A DNA stretch of 6,022 nt, taken from assembly GCA_020851615.1 (NCBI GenBank), contig JADZCL010000119.1, positions 1-6,022 on the forward strand, in the 5' to 3' direction. The number at the start of each line of letters is the position of its first letter. Position 1 is the first letter of the stretch. Of the stretch, positions 1 to 6,022 are shown piece by piece. A program made the position numbers and the translations under genes. The DNA is from Rubrivivax sp. Its GTDB lineage: Bacteria > Pseudomonadota > Gammaproteobacteria > Burkholderiales > Burkholderiaceae_C. The notes beneath the pieces are model-generated. The model saw nothing but the letters and a program-made list of their open reading frames with translations, had not been told where the DNA came from and searched no databases.

Positions 1-711
1 CGCCTGCTCGGCGTCGATCCCTACGTGATGCTCTTCCTGCTGCTGCCGGTTTCGCTGCTGGTGGGCTGCGCGATGTACCAGCTGCTGTTTCGTCGCGCCG
101 CGGCGATGCAGGACAAGAACACCTCGCTGCTGATCGCGGTGGGCCTGTCGTTCATGCTGGAGAGCGTGATGTCGCTGGCGTGGACACCCGATCCGCGCTC
201 GATCACGACCACCTACACGTCGGGCAGCTTCGAGTTCCTCGGCATGAACTGGTCGATCACGCGCACCGCGGGCTTCTTCGTGGCGCTGGTGGCGGCGGTG
301 GCGGTGACGCAGTTCCTGCGTCGCACCATGATCGGCAAGGCCGTGCGCGCGACCTCCGAGGACATGACCGCGGCCGCCCTCGTGGGCATCGCCCCGCACC
401 GCGTCAACATGATCGCGTTCGCGATCGGCATCGCGCTGGCCGGCATTGCCGGCTGCACGCTGGCGGCGACCTACACCATCGACCCCTACTTCGGCTTCCT
501 GCTCAGCCTGAAGGCGCTGATCGCGCTGGCGCTGGGGGGCCTTGGCCATGTCGGCGGCGCGCTGGCCGGCGGCATCCTGCTCGGGCTGATCGAAAGCGGG
601 TCGTCCTACATCCTGCCCGGCTGGGGTGACGCGGTGGGCTACGCCGTCTTCCTGCTCGTGCTGATGTTCCGGCCGCAGGGCCTGTTCGTGCGGACGGTGA
701 CCAAGACATGA
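1..711 (+). CDS. livH: LivH-type branched-chain amino acid ABC transporter permease (5' partial)
   Basis: Inner-membrane permease of a LivFGHMK-type ABC importer, forming the translocation channel with LivM. The frame is open from base 1 (reading RLLGVDPYV...) and ends at TGA 709-711, giving 236 visible residues. LivH proteins are usually about 290-300 residues, so roughly 55-60 N-terminal residues lie outside the window. The GTG at 25 and ATG at 28 are internal codons, not starts. Several hydrophobic helices are visible. The cytoplasmic EAA-type loop that contacts the ATPase is at visible residues about 110-145 (MIGKAVRATSED, then AAALVGI, then the FAIGIALAGIAG helix). The family-typical stretch GGLGHVGGALAGGILLGLIES and the ending FRPQGLF follow. 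The last bases overlap livM as ATGA, suggesting translational coupling. Family assignment is firm; the substrate cannot be read from the permease. Confidence 0.95.
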   Translation, partial: RLLGVDPYVMLFLLLPVSLLVGCAMYQLLFRRAAAMQDKNTSLLIAVGLSFMLESVMSLAWTPDPRSITTTYTSGSFEFLGMNWSITRTAGFFVALVAAVAVTQFLRRTMIGKAVRATSEDMTAAALVGIAPHRVNMIAFAIGIALAGIAGCTLAATYTIDPYFGFLLSLKALIALALGGLGHVGGALAGGILLGLIESGSSYILPGWGDAVGYAVFLLVLMFRPQGLFVRTVTKT

Positions 712-1730
712 ACCCGCAGCTTGACCACAAGGCGCTGGCGATCGCGGCCCTGGCCGCACTGGCCTTGGCGCTGGTGCCCTTCATTCCGGGCGCGCCCGAC
801 CACTACATCTTCTTCTACCTGTTCATGGTCTTCGTCTACACGACGGTGGCGCAGAGCTGGAACGTGGTGGCCGGCTACACCGGGCAGATCAGCCTGGCCC
901 AGCACGCCTTCTTCGGAATCGGCGGCTATACGACCGCGCTGCTGGCCACGCACTTCTTCGAGGACGGCGGCTTCTACTTCAACCCGCTGCTCCTGCTGGC
1001 CAGCGGGCTGGTGGCAGCGATCTTCGCGGTGGCGATCGGGCTGCCACTGCTGTCCAAGCTGGCCGGCGACTATTTCGCGCTGGGCACCCTGGGCCTGGGC
1101 GAAATCGTGCGCGTCCTGCTCATCAAGGGTGGCAGCTTCACCGGCGGGTCGGCCGGTGTCTCGATGTCGCCTGAGCCGTTTGAAACCCTGCGACCGCACT
1201 ACTGGGTCGGCCTGCTGCTGGCCGGGGGTGCCACCTTTGCGGTTTATGCGATGTCGCGATCGCGTGCGGGCCTGGCGCTGATGGCCGTGCGCGAGGACCC
1301 GATCGCTGCGGCCGCCAGCGGCGTTCCGGTCCTGCGCGTGAAGGTTGCAGCGTTCGCCGCCGGGGCCTTCGTCGCCGGCCTGGCCGGTGGCCTGTATGCG
1401 TTCTACGTCTTCGCGGTCAGCCCAGGGGGCTTCCTCAACCTGAGCTGGACGCTCTACCCGATCCTGATGTGCGTGATGGGTGGCACAGGCACCGTGCTCG
1501 GGCCGGTCCTTGGCGCCTTCGTGATGACGGCGGTCTTCTCGGCGGGCAACATCTACCTGCCCGGCGCGCACCCCATCGTCTCGGGCGCACTCATCATCCT
1601 GGTCATGCTCTTCATGCCCAACGGCATCCTGCGCATGCGGGGTGGCCGTGGCAAGGGAAAGGTGGCACGAAAGACCGATCAACAGGTCGACAAGGGTCCG
1701 CAGGCATCGTCGGTGACGACGCCGCGGTGA
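708..1730 (+). CDS. livM: LivM-type branched-chain amino acid ABC transporter permease
   Basis: Second permease subunit of the importer, 340 residues, complete. The ATG at 708-710 shares ATGA with the livH stop, and a weak Shine-Dalgarno-like GGTGA sits at 696-700, so coupled translation is likely. The LivM signature is at residues 51-83: WNVVAGYTGQISLAQHAFFG, then IGGYTTALLATHF. The EAA-type loop that docks on the ATPase is at about 186-225 (RAGLALMAVREDPIAAAASG, then the AAFAAGAFVAGLAGGLYA helix). GGTGTVLGPVLGAF is near 258-271. Multiple helices cover nearly all of residues 8-307. The length matches short LivM proteins; E. coli LivM is longer at its N-terminus. Residues 311-340 form a polar, basic tail (RGGRGKGKVARK...) predicted to be cytoplasmic, less typical of the family. 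The binding-protein gene starts 32 bp after the stop. Confidence 0.95.
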   Translation: MNPQLDHKALAIAALAALALALVPFIPGAPDHYIFFYLFMVFVYTTVAQSWNVVAGYTGQISLAQHAFFGIGGYTTALLATHFFEDGGFYFNPLLLLASGLVAAIFAVAIGLPLLSKLAGDYFALGTLGLGEIVRVLLIKGGSFTGGSAGVSMSPEPFETLRPHYWVGLLLAGGATFAVYAMSRSRAGLALMAVREDPIAAAASGVPVLRVKVAAFAAGAFVAGLAGGLYAFYVFAVSPGGFLNLSWTLYPILMCVMGGTGTVLGPVLGAFVMTAVFSAGNIYLPGAHPIVSGALIILVMLFMPNGILRMRGGRGKGKVARKTDQQVDKGPQASSVTTPR

Positions 1731-1749
1731 GCGACAACACGCAAGGAAC

Positions 1750-1754
1750 GGAGA
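1750..1754 (+). promoter_or_regulatory. Ribosome binding site of the substrate-binding protein gene
   Basis: GGAGA at 1750-1754 lies 8 nt before the ATG at 1763. It supports this start over GTG/ATG codons farther upstream in the same frame, which would lie inside livM. A second purine stretch, AAGGA at 1743-1747, is too far away (15 nt) to be the main site. Confidence 0.7.
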
Positions 1755-1762
1755 CCAAGCAA

Positions 1763-2983
1763 ATGAAGAAACGTACAGCACTGAACGCGATCGCGGCTGC
1801 GGCCGTGGTCGCCGCGGGCGCGGCGCTGCCCCTGGGCGCGCTCGCCGCGGCACCGACCGAGATCCTCATCGGCGCGCCGATCTCGACCACCGGCCTGCTG
1901 GCCGCAGACGGGCTCGAGCAGAAATGGTCCTACGAGCAGGCGGTGGCCGACGTCAACGCCAAGGGGGGCATCTTCATCAAGGCGGCCAACAAGAAGCTGC
2001 CGGTGCGGCTGGTGATCGCCGACGACCAGAGCGATCCGGCCAAGGTCACCGACGCGATGGAGCGGCTCATCAAGGTCGAGAAGGCCGACCTGCTGCTGTC
2101 CACGCACGGCGGCGACCTGAACATGGCCGGTGCGCTGGCGGCCGAGAAGTACAAGAAGTTCTACATGATCACCACCCTGTGGCCGCACATGTGGGTGCCC
2201 AAGAAGTTCAAGTGGTCGGCGCTCTTCTTCTACGACGCCGGCGGCGGCGCCGAAGTGCCCTTCAAGATCTGGGCGAGCCTGCCCGAGGCGCAACGGCCCA
2301 AGAAGCCCGCGCTCGTCGTCGAGGATTCACCCGACGGCCAGGGCTTTGGCGGTGTCTTCAAGGAGCTGGCCAAGAAGCACAAGGTCAACTTCGTGCTTGA
2401 CGAGCCCTGGGCCATGGGGGCCAAGGACTACTCGGCCTACATCCTGAAGATGAAGGCGCGCGGCGCCGACGCGGTGCTGCTCTTCGGCAGCCCGGGGGAC
2501 GCCATCACGCTGATCCGCCAGATGAAGGAGCAGAACTTCAGCGTGCCCTATTTCCACGGCTGGAAGGGCACCTGGCCCTACGAAGTGCGTGAGGCCCTCG
2601 GTGCGGCGTCGGACTACATCATCGCCGACGGCTTCTGGTCGCCCGAGTATCCGTATCCGGGCGCCAAGGAACTGGGGGACCGCTATACCAAGCAGTTCAA
2701 CAAGTCGAGCACCAGCATCGGCATGTTCTACGCCAACGCCCAGGTGCTGCTGAAGGCCATCGAGAGCACCGGCTCGGTGGATCCCAAGACCGTGCGCGAT
2801 GCGGTTGCCGGAAAGACCTTCAAGGGTACGGTGCAAGGCGACGTGAAGTTCGACCCCGCCGGCCTGGCGCTGATCACGAGCACCGCCAACCAGTGGTGGG
2901 AAGGCAAGCACCGCCTGGTCTATCCGCCGCAGCCCGGCGGCTGGACGCTCAAGCTCGCGCCGCCGTGGGACCAGCGCAAGTAG
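1763..2983 (+). CDS. livK: Periplasmic substrate-binding protein of a LivK/HAAT-type ABC transporter
   Basis: Complete, 406 residues. It captures the ligand in the periplasm and delivers it to LivH/LivM. The start is the ATG at 1763, which follows GGAGA and opens a typical Sec signal peptide: MKKR, a hydrophobic Ala-rich core, and an AxA-like cleavage site around residues 26-30 (ALAAAPTE). The mature protein begins TEILIGAPISTTGLLAADG, the usual first strand and loop of type I periplasmic binding folds (Peripla_BP_6). It continues with VADVNAKGGI, the RLVIADDQSDPAK segment and a second lobe (KPALVVEDSPDGQG, DYSAYILKMKARGADAVLLFG). Two features differ from classical LivK. The segment usually rich in Ser/Thr that holds the amino acid backbone reads LLLSTHGGDLN (110-120). 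The protein also has no cysteine and about 13 tryptophans. The gene symbol is a family-level label. The ligand might be a branched-chain amino acid, an amide, an aromatic acid or something else. Confidence 0.9.
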   Translation: MKKRTALNAIAAAAVVAAGAALPLGALAAAPTEILIGAPISTTGLLAADGLEQKWSYEQAVADVNAKGGIFIKAANKKLPVRLVIADDQSDPAKVTDAMERLIKVEKADLLLSTHGGDLNMAGALAAEKYKKFYMITTLWPHMWVPKKFKWSALFFYDAGGGAEVPFKIWASLPEAQRPKKPALVVEDSPDGQGFGGVFKELAKKHKVNFVLDEPWAMGAKDYSAYILKMKARGADAVLLFGSPGDAITLIRQMKEQNFSVPYFHGWKGTWPYEVREALGAASDYIIADGFWSPEYPYPGAKELGDRYTKQFNKSSTSIGMFYANAQVLLKAIESTGSVDPKTVRDAVAGKTFKGTVQGDVKFDPAGLALITSTANQWWEGKHRLVYPPQPGGWTLKLAPPWDQRK

Positions 2984-3028
2984 GCTGCAAGTGAGCGCCG
3001 GGCCGCTGCGCTCGTCGGGCAGTTCCCC

Positions 3029-3059
3029 GGTCAGGCCGCACCCCGGGTGCGGCCTGGCC
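3029..3059. terminator. Inverted repeat 1 of the convergent intergenic region, probable bidirectional terminator
   Basis: Perfect 11-bp arms CAGGCCGCACC (3032-3042) and GGTGCGGCCTG (3046-3056) flank a 3-nt loop. The stem extends by a T-G wobble and two G-C pairs to 3029/3059. It lies 45 nt after the livK stop and 62 nt from the stop of the opposing transporter gene. No U-run follows on either strand, so it is not a textbook intrinsic terminator. Its position and stability suggest transcript termination or 3'-end protection. The structure is seen in the sequence; the function is inferred. Confidence 0.65.
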
Positions 3060-3060
3060 C

Positions 3061-3099
3061 GCGGCCGCCGTGCCCCGCCGATCCGGGGCCGGCGGCCGC
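3061..3099. terminator. Inverted repeat 2 of the convergent intergenic region, probable bidirectional terminator
   Basis: Ten-bp arms GCGGCCGCCG (3061-3070) and CGGCGGCCGC (3090-3099) are perfectly complementary. After a single bulged T (3071), an inner six-bp stem (GCCCCG 3072-3077 with CGGGGC 3084-3089) closes a 6-nt loop. It begins immediately after repeat 1, so both strands would carry two stacked hairpins. On the plus strand a short GTTT (3104-3107) follows; on the minus strand there is no U-run. It ends 22 nt from the stop of the ytfF-like gene. Each arm contains an 8-bp GCGGCCGC palindrome. Confidence 0.65.
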
Positions 3100-3121
3100 A
3101 CCTGTTTCCACCGCATGGGCC

Positions 3122-4123
3122 TCAGCTCACATGCGCCTGTGCAGCCAGGGGCTCGGGTCGGGCGCGCAGCGCCCAAGCCACGCCGACGACGAGCAGGACG
3201 ACGCCGGCCAGCGTGGTGCGCCCAGGCAGCTGGCCCCGCAGTGCATAGGCGTAGGCCAGCGCCGCAAGCGTCTCGAAGACGATCAGCTGGCCGACCAGGG
3301 TCGTCGGCAGGCGTTGGCTGGCGGCGTTCCAGCACAGCGTCCCCAGCCACGACGCCAGCAGCCCGATCGCGAACATCAGGCCGATGAAGGTGCCCGGGCG
3401 CGGCCCGAACGGCAGCGCAAGGCCCTGCACGCCGGGCGCCTCGCCGGGCAGGGCTGCAAGCGCCAGCCAGCCCAGGTAGCCGGCCAGCGCCAGCGGCAGC
3501 GTGGCCACGCCTTGTGCGGTGGCCCAGGCGCGTGGGCTGCGGCCCGGGTGCGCGCGCAGCCAGTCGGCATTGCGGATCGGATACCAGGTCCAGCAGGCGA
3601 CCGCGCCCAATGCCAGGGCCGCGCCGCTGGCGTAGCGCTGTACGTCGGCGCCGGGATCGGCCTGCAGTTGCTGCAGCTCGACCTGGTTGACGCAGGCGAT
3701 GCCCGCACCGATCAGCAGCAGCGACGGGGCCAGGCGTGACCACGCCAGCCGACCGTCCCGGCGCGCGTCGCGGCGGTTGGAGACGAGTGCGATCACCACC
3801 GGCAGCGTGCCGATGATCATCGTCGGCAGCGGCGCCCCCGCGCGCTGGATCGCGCTGGCCAGGAAGAGGTAGTAGACGATGTTGCCCACGAGCCCCAGGC
3901 GGGCCGCCTCGCGCCAGTCGGCGCGCGTGAGCTCACGCAGGCGGGCGCGGTCGATCCAGGCCAGCGGCAGCGCAATGAGGCCGAAGGCCACATAGCGGCC
4001 AAAGGACTGCAGCGCGGCCGGATAGTCTGGCAGAAGCAGCGGGCCGACGAAGACCAGCCCCCACATCAACCCCGCCGCGAGCGCGAACAGGGTGCCGCCA
4101 AGAAGGTCGCTGCGCTGCGTCAC
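3122..4123 (-). CDS. ytfF: DMT-superfamily (EamA) transporter, YtfF-like
   Basis: Inner-membrane protein of 333 residues with two EamA repeats (about 9-144 and 165-320). Ten hydrophobic helices lie near residues 9-31, 40-57, 75-93, 101-114, 131-144, 165-183, 202-225, 244-264, 274-295 and 303-320. Several stretches match what I recall of E. coli YtfF: AGLMWGLVFVGPLLLPDYPA, then SAIQRAGAP followed by TMIIGTLPVVIA, LPFGPRPGTFI, CWNAASQRLPTT and LIVFETLAALAYA. YtfF's substrate is not established. DMT proteins export or import amino acids, metabolites or nucleotide sugars, so no substrate is given. The start is the GTG at 4123, since the next in-frame Met (residue 20) is inside helix 1 and the ATG at 4133 is in another frame. 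No clear Shine-Dalgarno precedes it. It lies 41 bp downstream of the AraC-family gene on the same strand, so co-transcription is plausible. Confidence 0.9.
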   Translation of the reverse strand: MTQRSDLLGGTLFALAAGLMWGLVFVGPLLLPDYPAALQSFGRYVAFGLIALPLAWIDRARLRELTRADWREAARLGLVGNIVYYLFLASAIQRAGAPLPTMIIGTLPVVIALVSNRRDARRDGRLAWSRLAPSLLLIGAGIACVNQVELQQLQADPGADVQRYASGAALALGAVACWTWYPIRNADWLRAHPGRSPRAWATAQGVATLPLALAGYLGWLALAALPGEAPGVQGLALPFGPRPGTFIGLMFAIGLLASWLGTLCWNAASQRLPTTLVGQLIVFETLAALAYAYALRGQLPGRTTLAGVVLLVVGVAWALRARPEPLAAQAHVS

Positions 4124-4164
4124 TGGCGGGCATTGTGCCGCGGCTGGCGCGGCGCGCGGGCGAG

Positions 4165-5145
4165 TCAGTGCGCGCGCGCGGTCTCCGGCGGCGCCACCAG
4201 GGCCTGCTGTCGGTACTCTCGCGGCGAGACGCCGTACTGGCTCTTGAAGAGGCGGCAGAAGTGCGGGCTGCTGTTGAAGCCCCAGGCGAAGGCGATCTCG
4301 GAAATCGAACGCTTGGCCGCCGTCGGCGAGGCCAGCGCGGCGCGGCAGCGCTCCAGGCGCGACTGCCAGATGTAGCGGTCCAGCGAACAGGCCTCACCTT
4401 CGAAGATGCGATGCAGGTAGCGCTTGGAGCAGCGCAGGTCGCTGGCGATGCGCTCGATCGTCAGGTCCGACTCGCTCAGGTGCGCCTGCACGTGCTGCTT
4501 CACGCGCAGCTTGAGCACGCTGGGCAGGGGGGCATGGTTCTCGCTGGCCTGCTGGTCGGCGGCCAGTGTCGAGGCCAGCAGGCCGATGGTCGTCTCGCTG
4601 ACCGGCTGGCCCACCGCATCGGGCAGCGTGGGCAGTTGTTCGGCCAGCGAGCGCAGGAAGGAGCCGAACACGGCAGACAACCCCTGCAGCGCGCTCGTGT
4701 GGGCCGCGCTGGTGTGCAGGTTGGGGACCTTGAAGCCCTTGAACTCGCGCCGCGGCAACTGCACGACCATCAGTTGCGCGCGTTCGAAGTTGGTGATCGA
4801 GTAGGGAGCCTGGGGGTCGTACAGGCTCCAGTCGCCCGGGCGCAGCTCGAAGAATCGCTCGTGCTGGCGGATCTCTGCGGCGCCGGCCAGCTGCAGCACG
4901 AGCTTGTAGAAGCCATCGCTGGGCAGCTCGCGCACGGCGGCGTCGCGCCACACCCGATGCGCGGGGGCATCGATGCGGTACATGCGCAGCGGCCCCACCT
5001 CGTAGGCCGCGAACTCGGCGTCGAAGGGGCCTTCGTCGAGGCACTGCACGCCCAGGTCGCCGAAGTAGTCGTGGTTGACCAGGCCCCAGGCCTCGGCCCG
5101 GTGCGAAGCCTCCTCGCCCCGCGTGTCGAAGTGAAAGCGCTGCAT
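4165..5145 (-). CDS. AraC/XylS-family transcriptional regulator with AraC_binding_2-like sensor domain
   Basis: Cytoplasmic DNA-binding regulator, 326 residues from the ATG at 5145. A TTG directly before it (5148) could add one residue. Residues about 20-190 resemble the AraC-binding-like ligand domain found in FeaR- and XylS-type regulators; the landmark is LRPGDWSLYDPQAPYSITNF (101-120), followed by a VVQLPRREF strand. The C-terminal AraC DNA-binding domain covers about 214-312. Its first helix-turn-helix is LTIERIASDLRCSKRYLHRI (228-247). The second is SISEIAFAWGFNSSPHFCRL (280-299), ending with the family landmark FKSQYGVSPREYR. This domain arrangement is typical of activators of catabolic or transport genes, usually with an aromatic or small organic effector. 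The effector is unknown here. The ytfF-like gene 41 bp downstream is the nearest candidate target or operon partner. No strong Shine-Dalgarno or sigma-70 promoter is obvious in the 86-bp gap upstream. Confidence 0.92.
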   Translation of the reverse strand: MQRFHFDTRGEEASHRAEAWGLVNHDYFGDLGVQCLDEGPFDAEFAAYEVGPLRMYRIDAPAHRVWRDAAVRELPSDGFYKLVLQLAGAAEIRQHERFFELRPGDWSLYDPQAPYSITNFERAQLMVVQLPRREFKGFKVPNLHTSAAHTSALQGLSAVFGSFLRSLAEQLPTLPDAVGQPVSETTIGLLASTLAADQQASENHAPLPSVLKLRVKQHVQAHLSESDLTIERIASDLRCSKRYLHRIFEGEACSLDRYIWQSRLERCRAALASPTAAKRSISEIAFAWGFNSSPHFCRLFKSQYGVSPREYRQQALVAPPETARAH

Positions 5146-5198
5146 CAAGCCAGTCTATGGCCCCGGGCCGCGCGATCCATCGGGACTTTCACTCCGTC

Positions 5199-5224
5199 GG
5201 CAGATCGGCCGCAGCCGCTCTGCC
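5199..5224 (-). terminator. Hairpin just after the DmsC-like gene, possible terminator or 3'-end stabiliser
   Basis: Arms GGCAGA (5199-5204) and TCTGCC (5219-5224) pair perfectly. After one mismatch (5205/5218), an inner CGGC/GCCG stem (5206-5209 with 5214-5217) closes a 4-nt loop. On the minus strand it starts 8 nt after the stop codon of the DmsC-like gene and ends 53 nt before the AraC-family start. No U-run follows, so intrinsic termination is uncertain. Its position fits separation of the molybdoenzyme operon from the regulator. Confidence 0.5.
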
Positions 5225-5231
5225 ATCGGCT

Positions 5232-6022
5232 TCAGCGCTTGCCCTGTCTCGGGATCCCCATGGGCAGCACCGTTGCGGTCTGCCCGCGCCCGCGCGCCGG
5301 TGTGAAGGGAATGCGGGCGCCGCGCGTGAAGGCAGCACGGGTGACGAGGATGGCCTTCAGGCCCCAGCCGCCGATGGCCGCAAGCGCGCCGCCAATGGCG
5401 GCCAGCAGGGCCGAATGTTCGCCGGCCACGCCCGCCAGCGCGACGAGCATCAGCAGCGCGGCGGTGATGCGCAGCGCCTGCAGCACGCGCGTCTGGCGGT
5501 GCGTGAACCAGGCCAGCGTGCCTTCCGGGGCCCCGGCTGCGACCAGGGCGCGGCGGTAGCGTTCGCGTGCCAGCTCGCGTGCCAGCGTGGCTGCCAGCGC
5601 GAGGGCCACCAGAGGCCCCGAGCCGCTGGCCCCCAGCACCAGCAGCAGCCCGCTGCCTTCGGCCCATGCAGTGCTGATCAGGAGCGCCAGCGTGCGCGGG
5701 TGCGACCAGGCGGGGATGGCCTTGGATGCGAGCAGGATCCGCGCCTGGCAGTACAGGAAGCCCGCGGCCAGCAGCGCAGCCAGCAGCAGCAGGGGCACGC
5801 TGCGCAGCCAGGCTGCCGCAGCGCAGGCCAGCAGCAGCGGGGTGGCAATGAAGCCCTCACGCGTCATCCACGAGGTCTGCGGGTGGAAGAAGACATTGAA
5901 GGCGCGCCAGGGTTTGCCGATCTCCAGCCAGACGAGGCCCAGCCCCGCCATCACGAAGGCCATGCCCGCCAGCAGCGGCAGCACCGCCACCGCATGCCCG
6001 CCGCCGGGCAGCAAGGCCCACA
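5232..6022 (-). CDS. DmsC/NrfD-type molybdoenzyme membrane anchor subunit (5' partial)
   Basis: Integral membrane subunit that anchors a molybdopterin enzyme and its Fe-S subunit, passing electrons to or from the quinone pool. The frame runs open to the window edge (WALLPGGG... before the TTG at 6014), so the true start lies outside. 262 residues are visible; DmsC proteins are about 280-300 residues with eight helices. Seven helices are visible, near residues 11-32, 56-72, 75-95, 110-130, 134-148, 183-200 and 203-226. The family landmark is at 32-55: LEIGKPWRAF, then HPQTSW, then TREG. The stretch YCQARILLASKAIPAW (90-105) also fits. The tail after the last helix is basic and polar (RGARIPFTPARGRGQ...). 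From memory, similar anchors occur both with DMSO-reductase-like enzymes and with phenylacetyl-CoA:acceptor oxidoreductase (PadBCD). The partners, expected upstream beyond the right edge, would decide, so no gene symbol is given. Confidence 0.85.
   Translation of the reverse strand, partial: WALLPGGGHAVAVLPLLAGMAFVMAGLGLVWLEIGKPWRAFNVFFHPQTSWMTREGFIATPLLLACAAAAWLRSVPLLLLAALLAAGFLYCQARILLASKAIPAWSHPRTLALLISTAWAEGSGLLLVLGASGSGPLVALALAATLARELARERYRRALVAAGAPEGTLAWFTHRQTRVLQALRITAALLMLVALAGVAGEHSALLAAIGGALAAIGGWGLKAILVTRAAFTRGARIPFTPARGRGQTATVLPMGIPRQGKR

Noticed and set aside
1469..1762. Upstream in-frame extension of the binding-protein gene into livM (504 codons in total).
   Set aside because: The extension lies inside livM and has shadow-frame composition. 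It would bury the signal peptide, whereas the ATG at 1763 has a good ribosome binding site and starts directly with the signal peptide.
639..1853. A 404-codon open frame on the minus strand across livM.
   Set aside because: It lies antisense to a clearly recognised LivM. Its product is rich in Arg, Gln, His and Gly with no domain or membrane pattern, typical of shadow frames in GC-rich DNA.
2949..3743. A 264-codon minus-strand frame and overlapping plus-strand frames through the intergenic hairpins and the ytfF-like gene.
   Set aside because: The inverted repeats and high GC keep several frames open. None encodes a recognisable protein, and the EamA transporter explains the coding signal from 3122.
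5150..5158. TAGACT on the minus strand upstream of the AraC-family gene, considered as a -10 box.
   Set aside because: It lies only a few bases from the start codon and has no -35 partner, so it cannot be supported as a promoter.
5159..5169. Short palindrome GGCCC-C-GGGCC 14-24 nt upstream of the AraC-family start, considered as an operator.
   Set aside because: Eleven-bp GC palindromes are frequent by chance at this base composition. There is no second copy or recognisable promoter next to it.
4135..5559. A 474-codon open frame on the plus strand opposite the AraC-family gene and part of the anchor gene.
   Set aside because: It spans two well-supported genes on the other strand and the gap between them. 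Its composition is low-complexity Gln/Arg/Ala/Gly with no recognisable motif, so it is a GC-driven shadow.
5755..5845. Repeated CAGCAG/GCAGC motifs, considered as a microsatellite.
   Set aside because: They encode Leu/Ala runs of membrane helices on the minus strand (CTG and GCC/GCG codons), so codon use explains them.

Overview
The window is about 6 kb of very GC-rich bacterial DNA (roughly two thirds G+C by eye). It is densely coded, with strong G/C preference at third codon positions. Codon style and gene families suggest a betaproteobacterium of the Burkholderiales type. That is inference, because no rRNA or other phylogenetic marker is present.

Left half, plus strand (1-2983): three genes of a LivFGHMK-type ABC uptake system. 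They are the 3' part of a LivH permease (cut by the window edge), a complete LivM permease that overlaps livH by ATGA, and a complete periplasmic substrate-binding protein 32 bp further on. The two ATPases (LivG, LivF) are not here. As livK is followed by hairpins and an opposing gene, they most likely lie upstream of livH. The binding protein scavenges the ligand in the periplasm and LivH/LivM form the channel. Its ligand is uncertain, because its binding segment differs from that usual in leucine/isoleucine/valine binders.

Middle (2984-3121): a 138-bp convergent intergenic region with two adjacent, near-perfect GC-rich inverted repeats. They are best read as a bidirectional transcription barrier or terminator.

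Right half, minus strand (6022 down to 3122), in transcription order: a DmsC/NrfD-type quinol-interacting membrane anchor of a molybdoenzyme (5' end outside the window); a short gap with a stable hairpin right after its stop codon; an AraC/XylS-family regulator; and, 41 bp further, a ten-helix DMT/EamA transporter closely resembling E. coli YtfF. The regulator and transporter look like a two-gene unit. The anchor belongs to a different operon whose Fe-S and molybdopterin subunits should lie to the right.

The window reads as ordinary chromosomal metabolic and transport genes. I see no mobile element, CRISPR array, RNA gene, toxin-antitoxin pair, defence system or clearly new system. The points worth checking are the paired hairpins, the ligand of the binding protein, and what the AraC-YtfF pair responds to.
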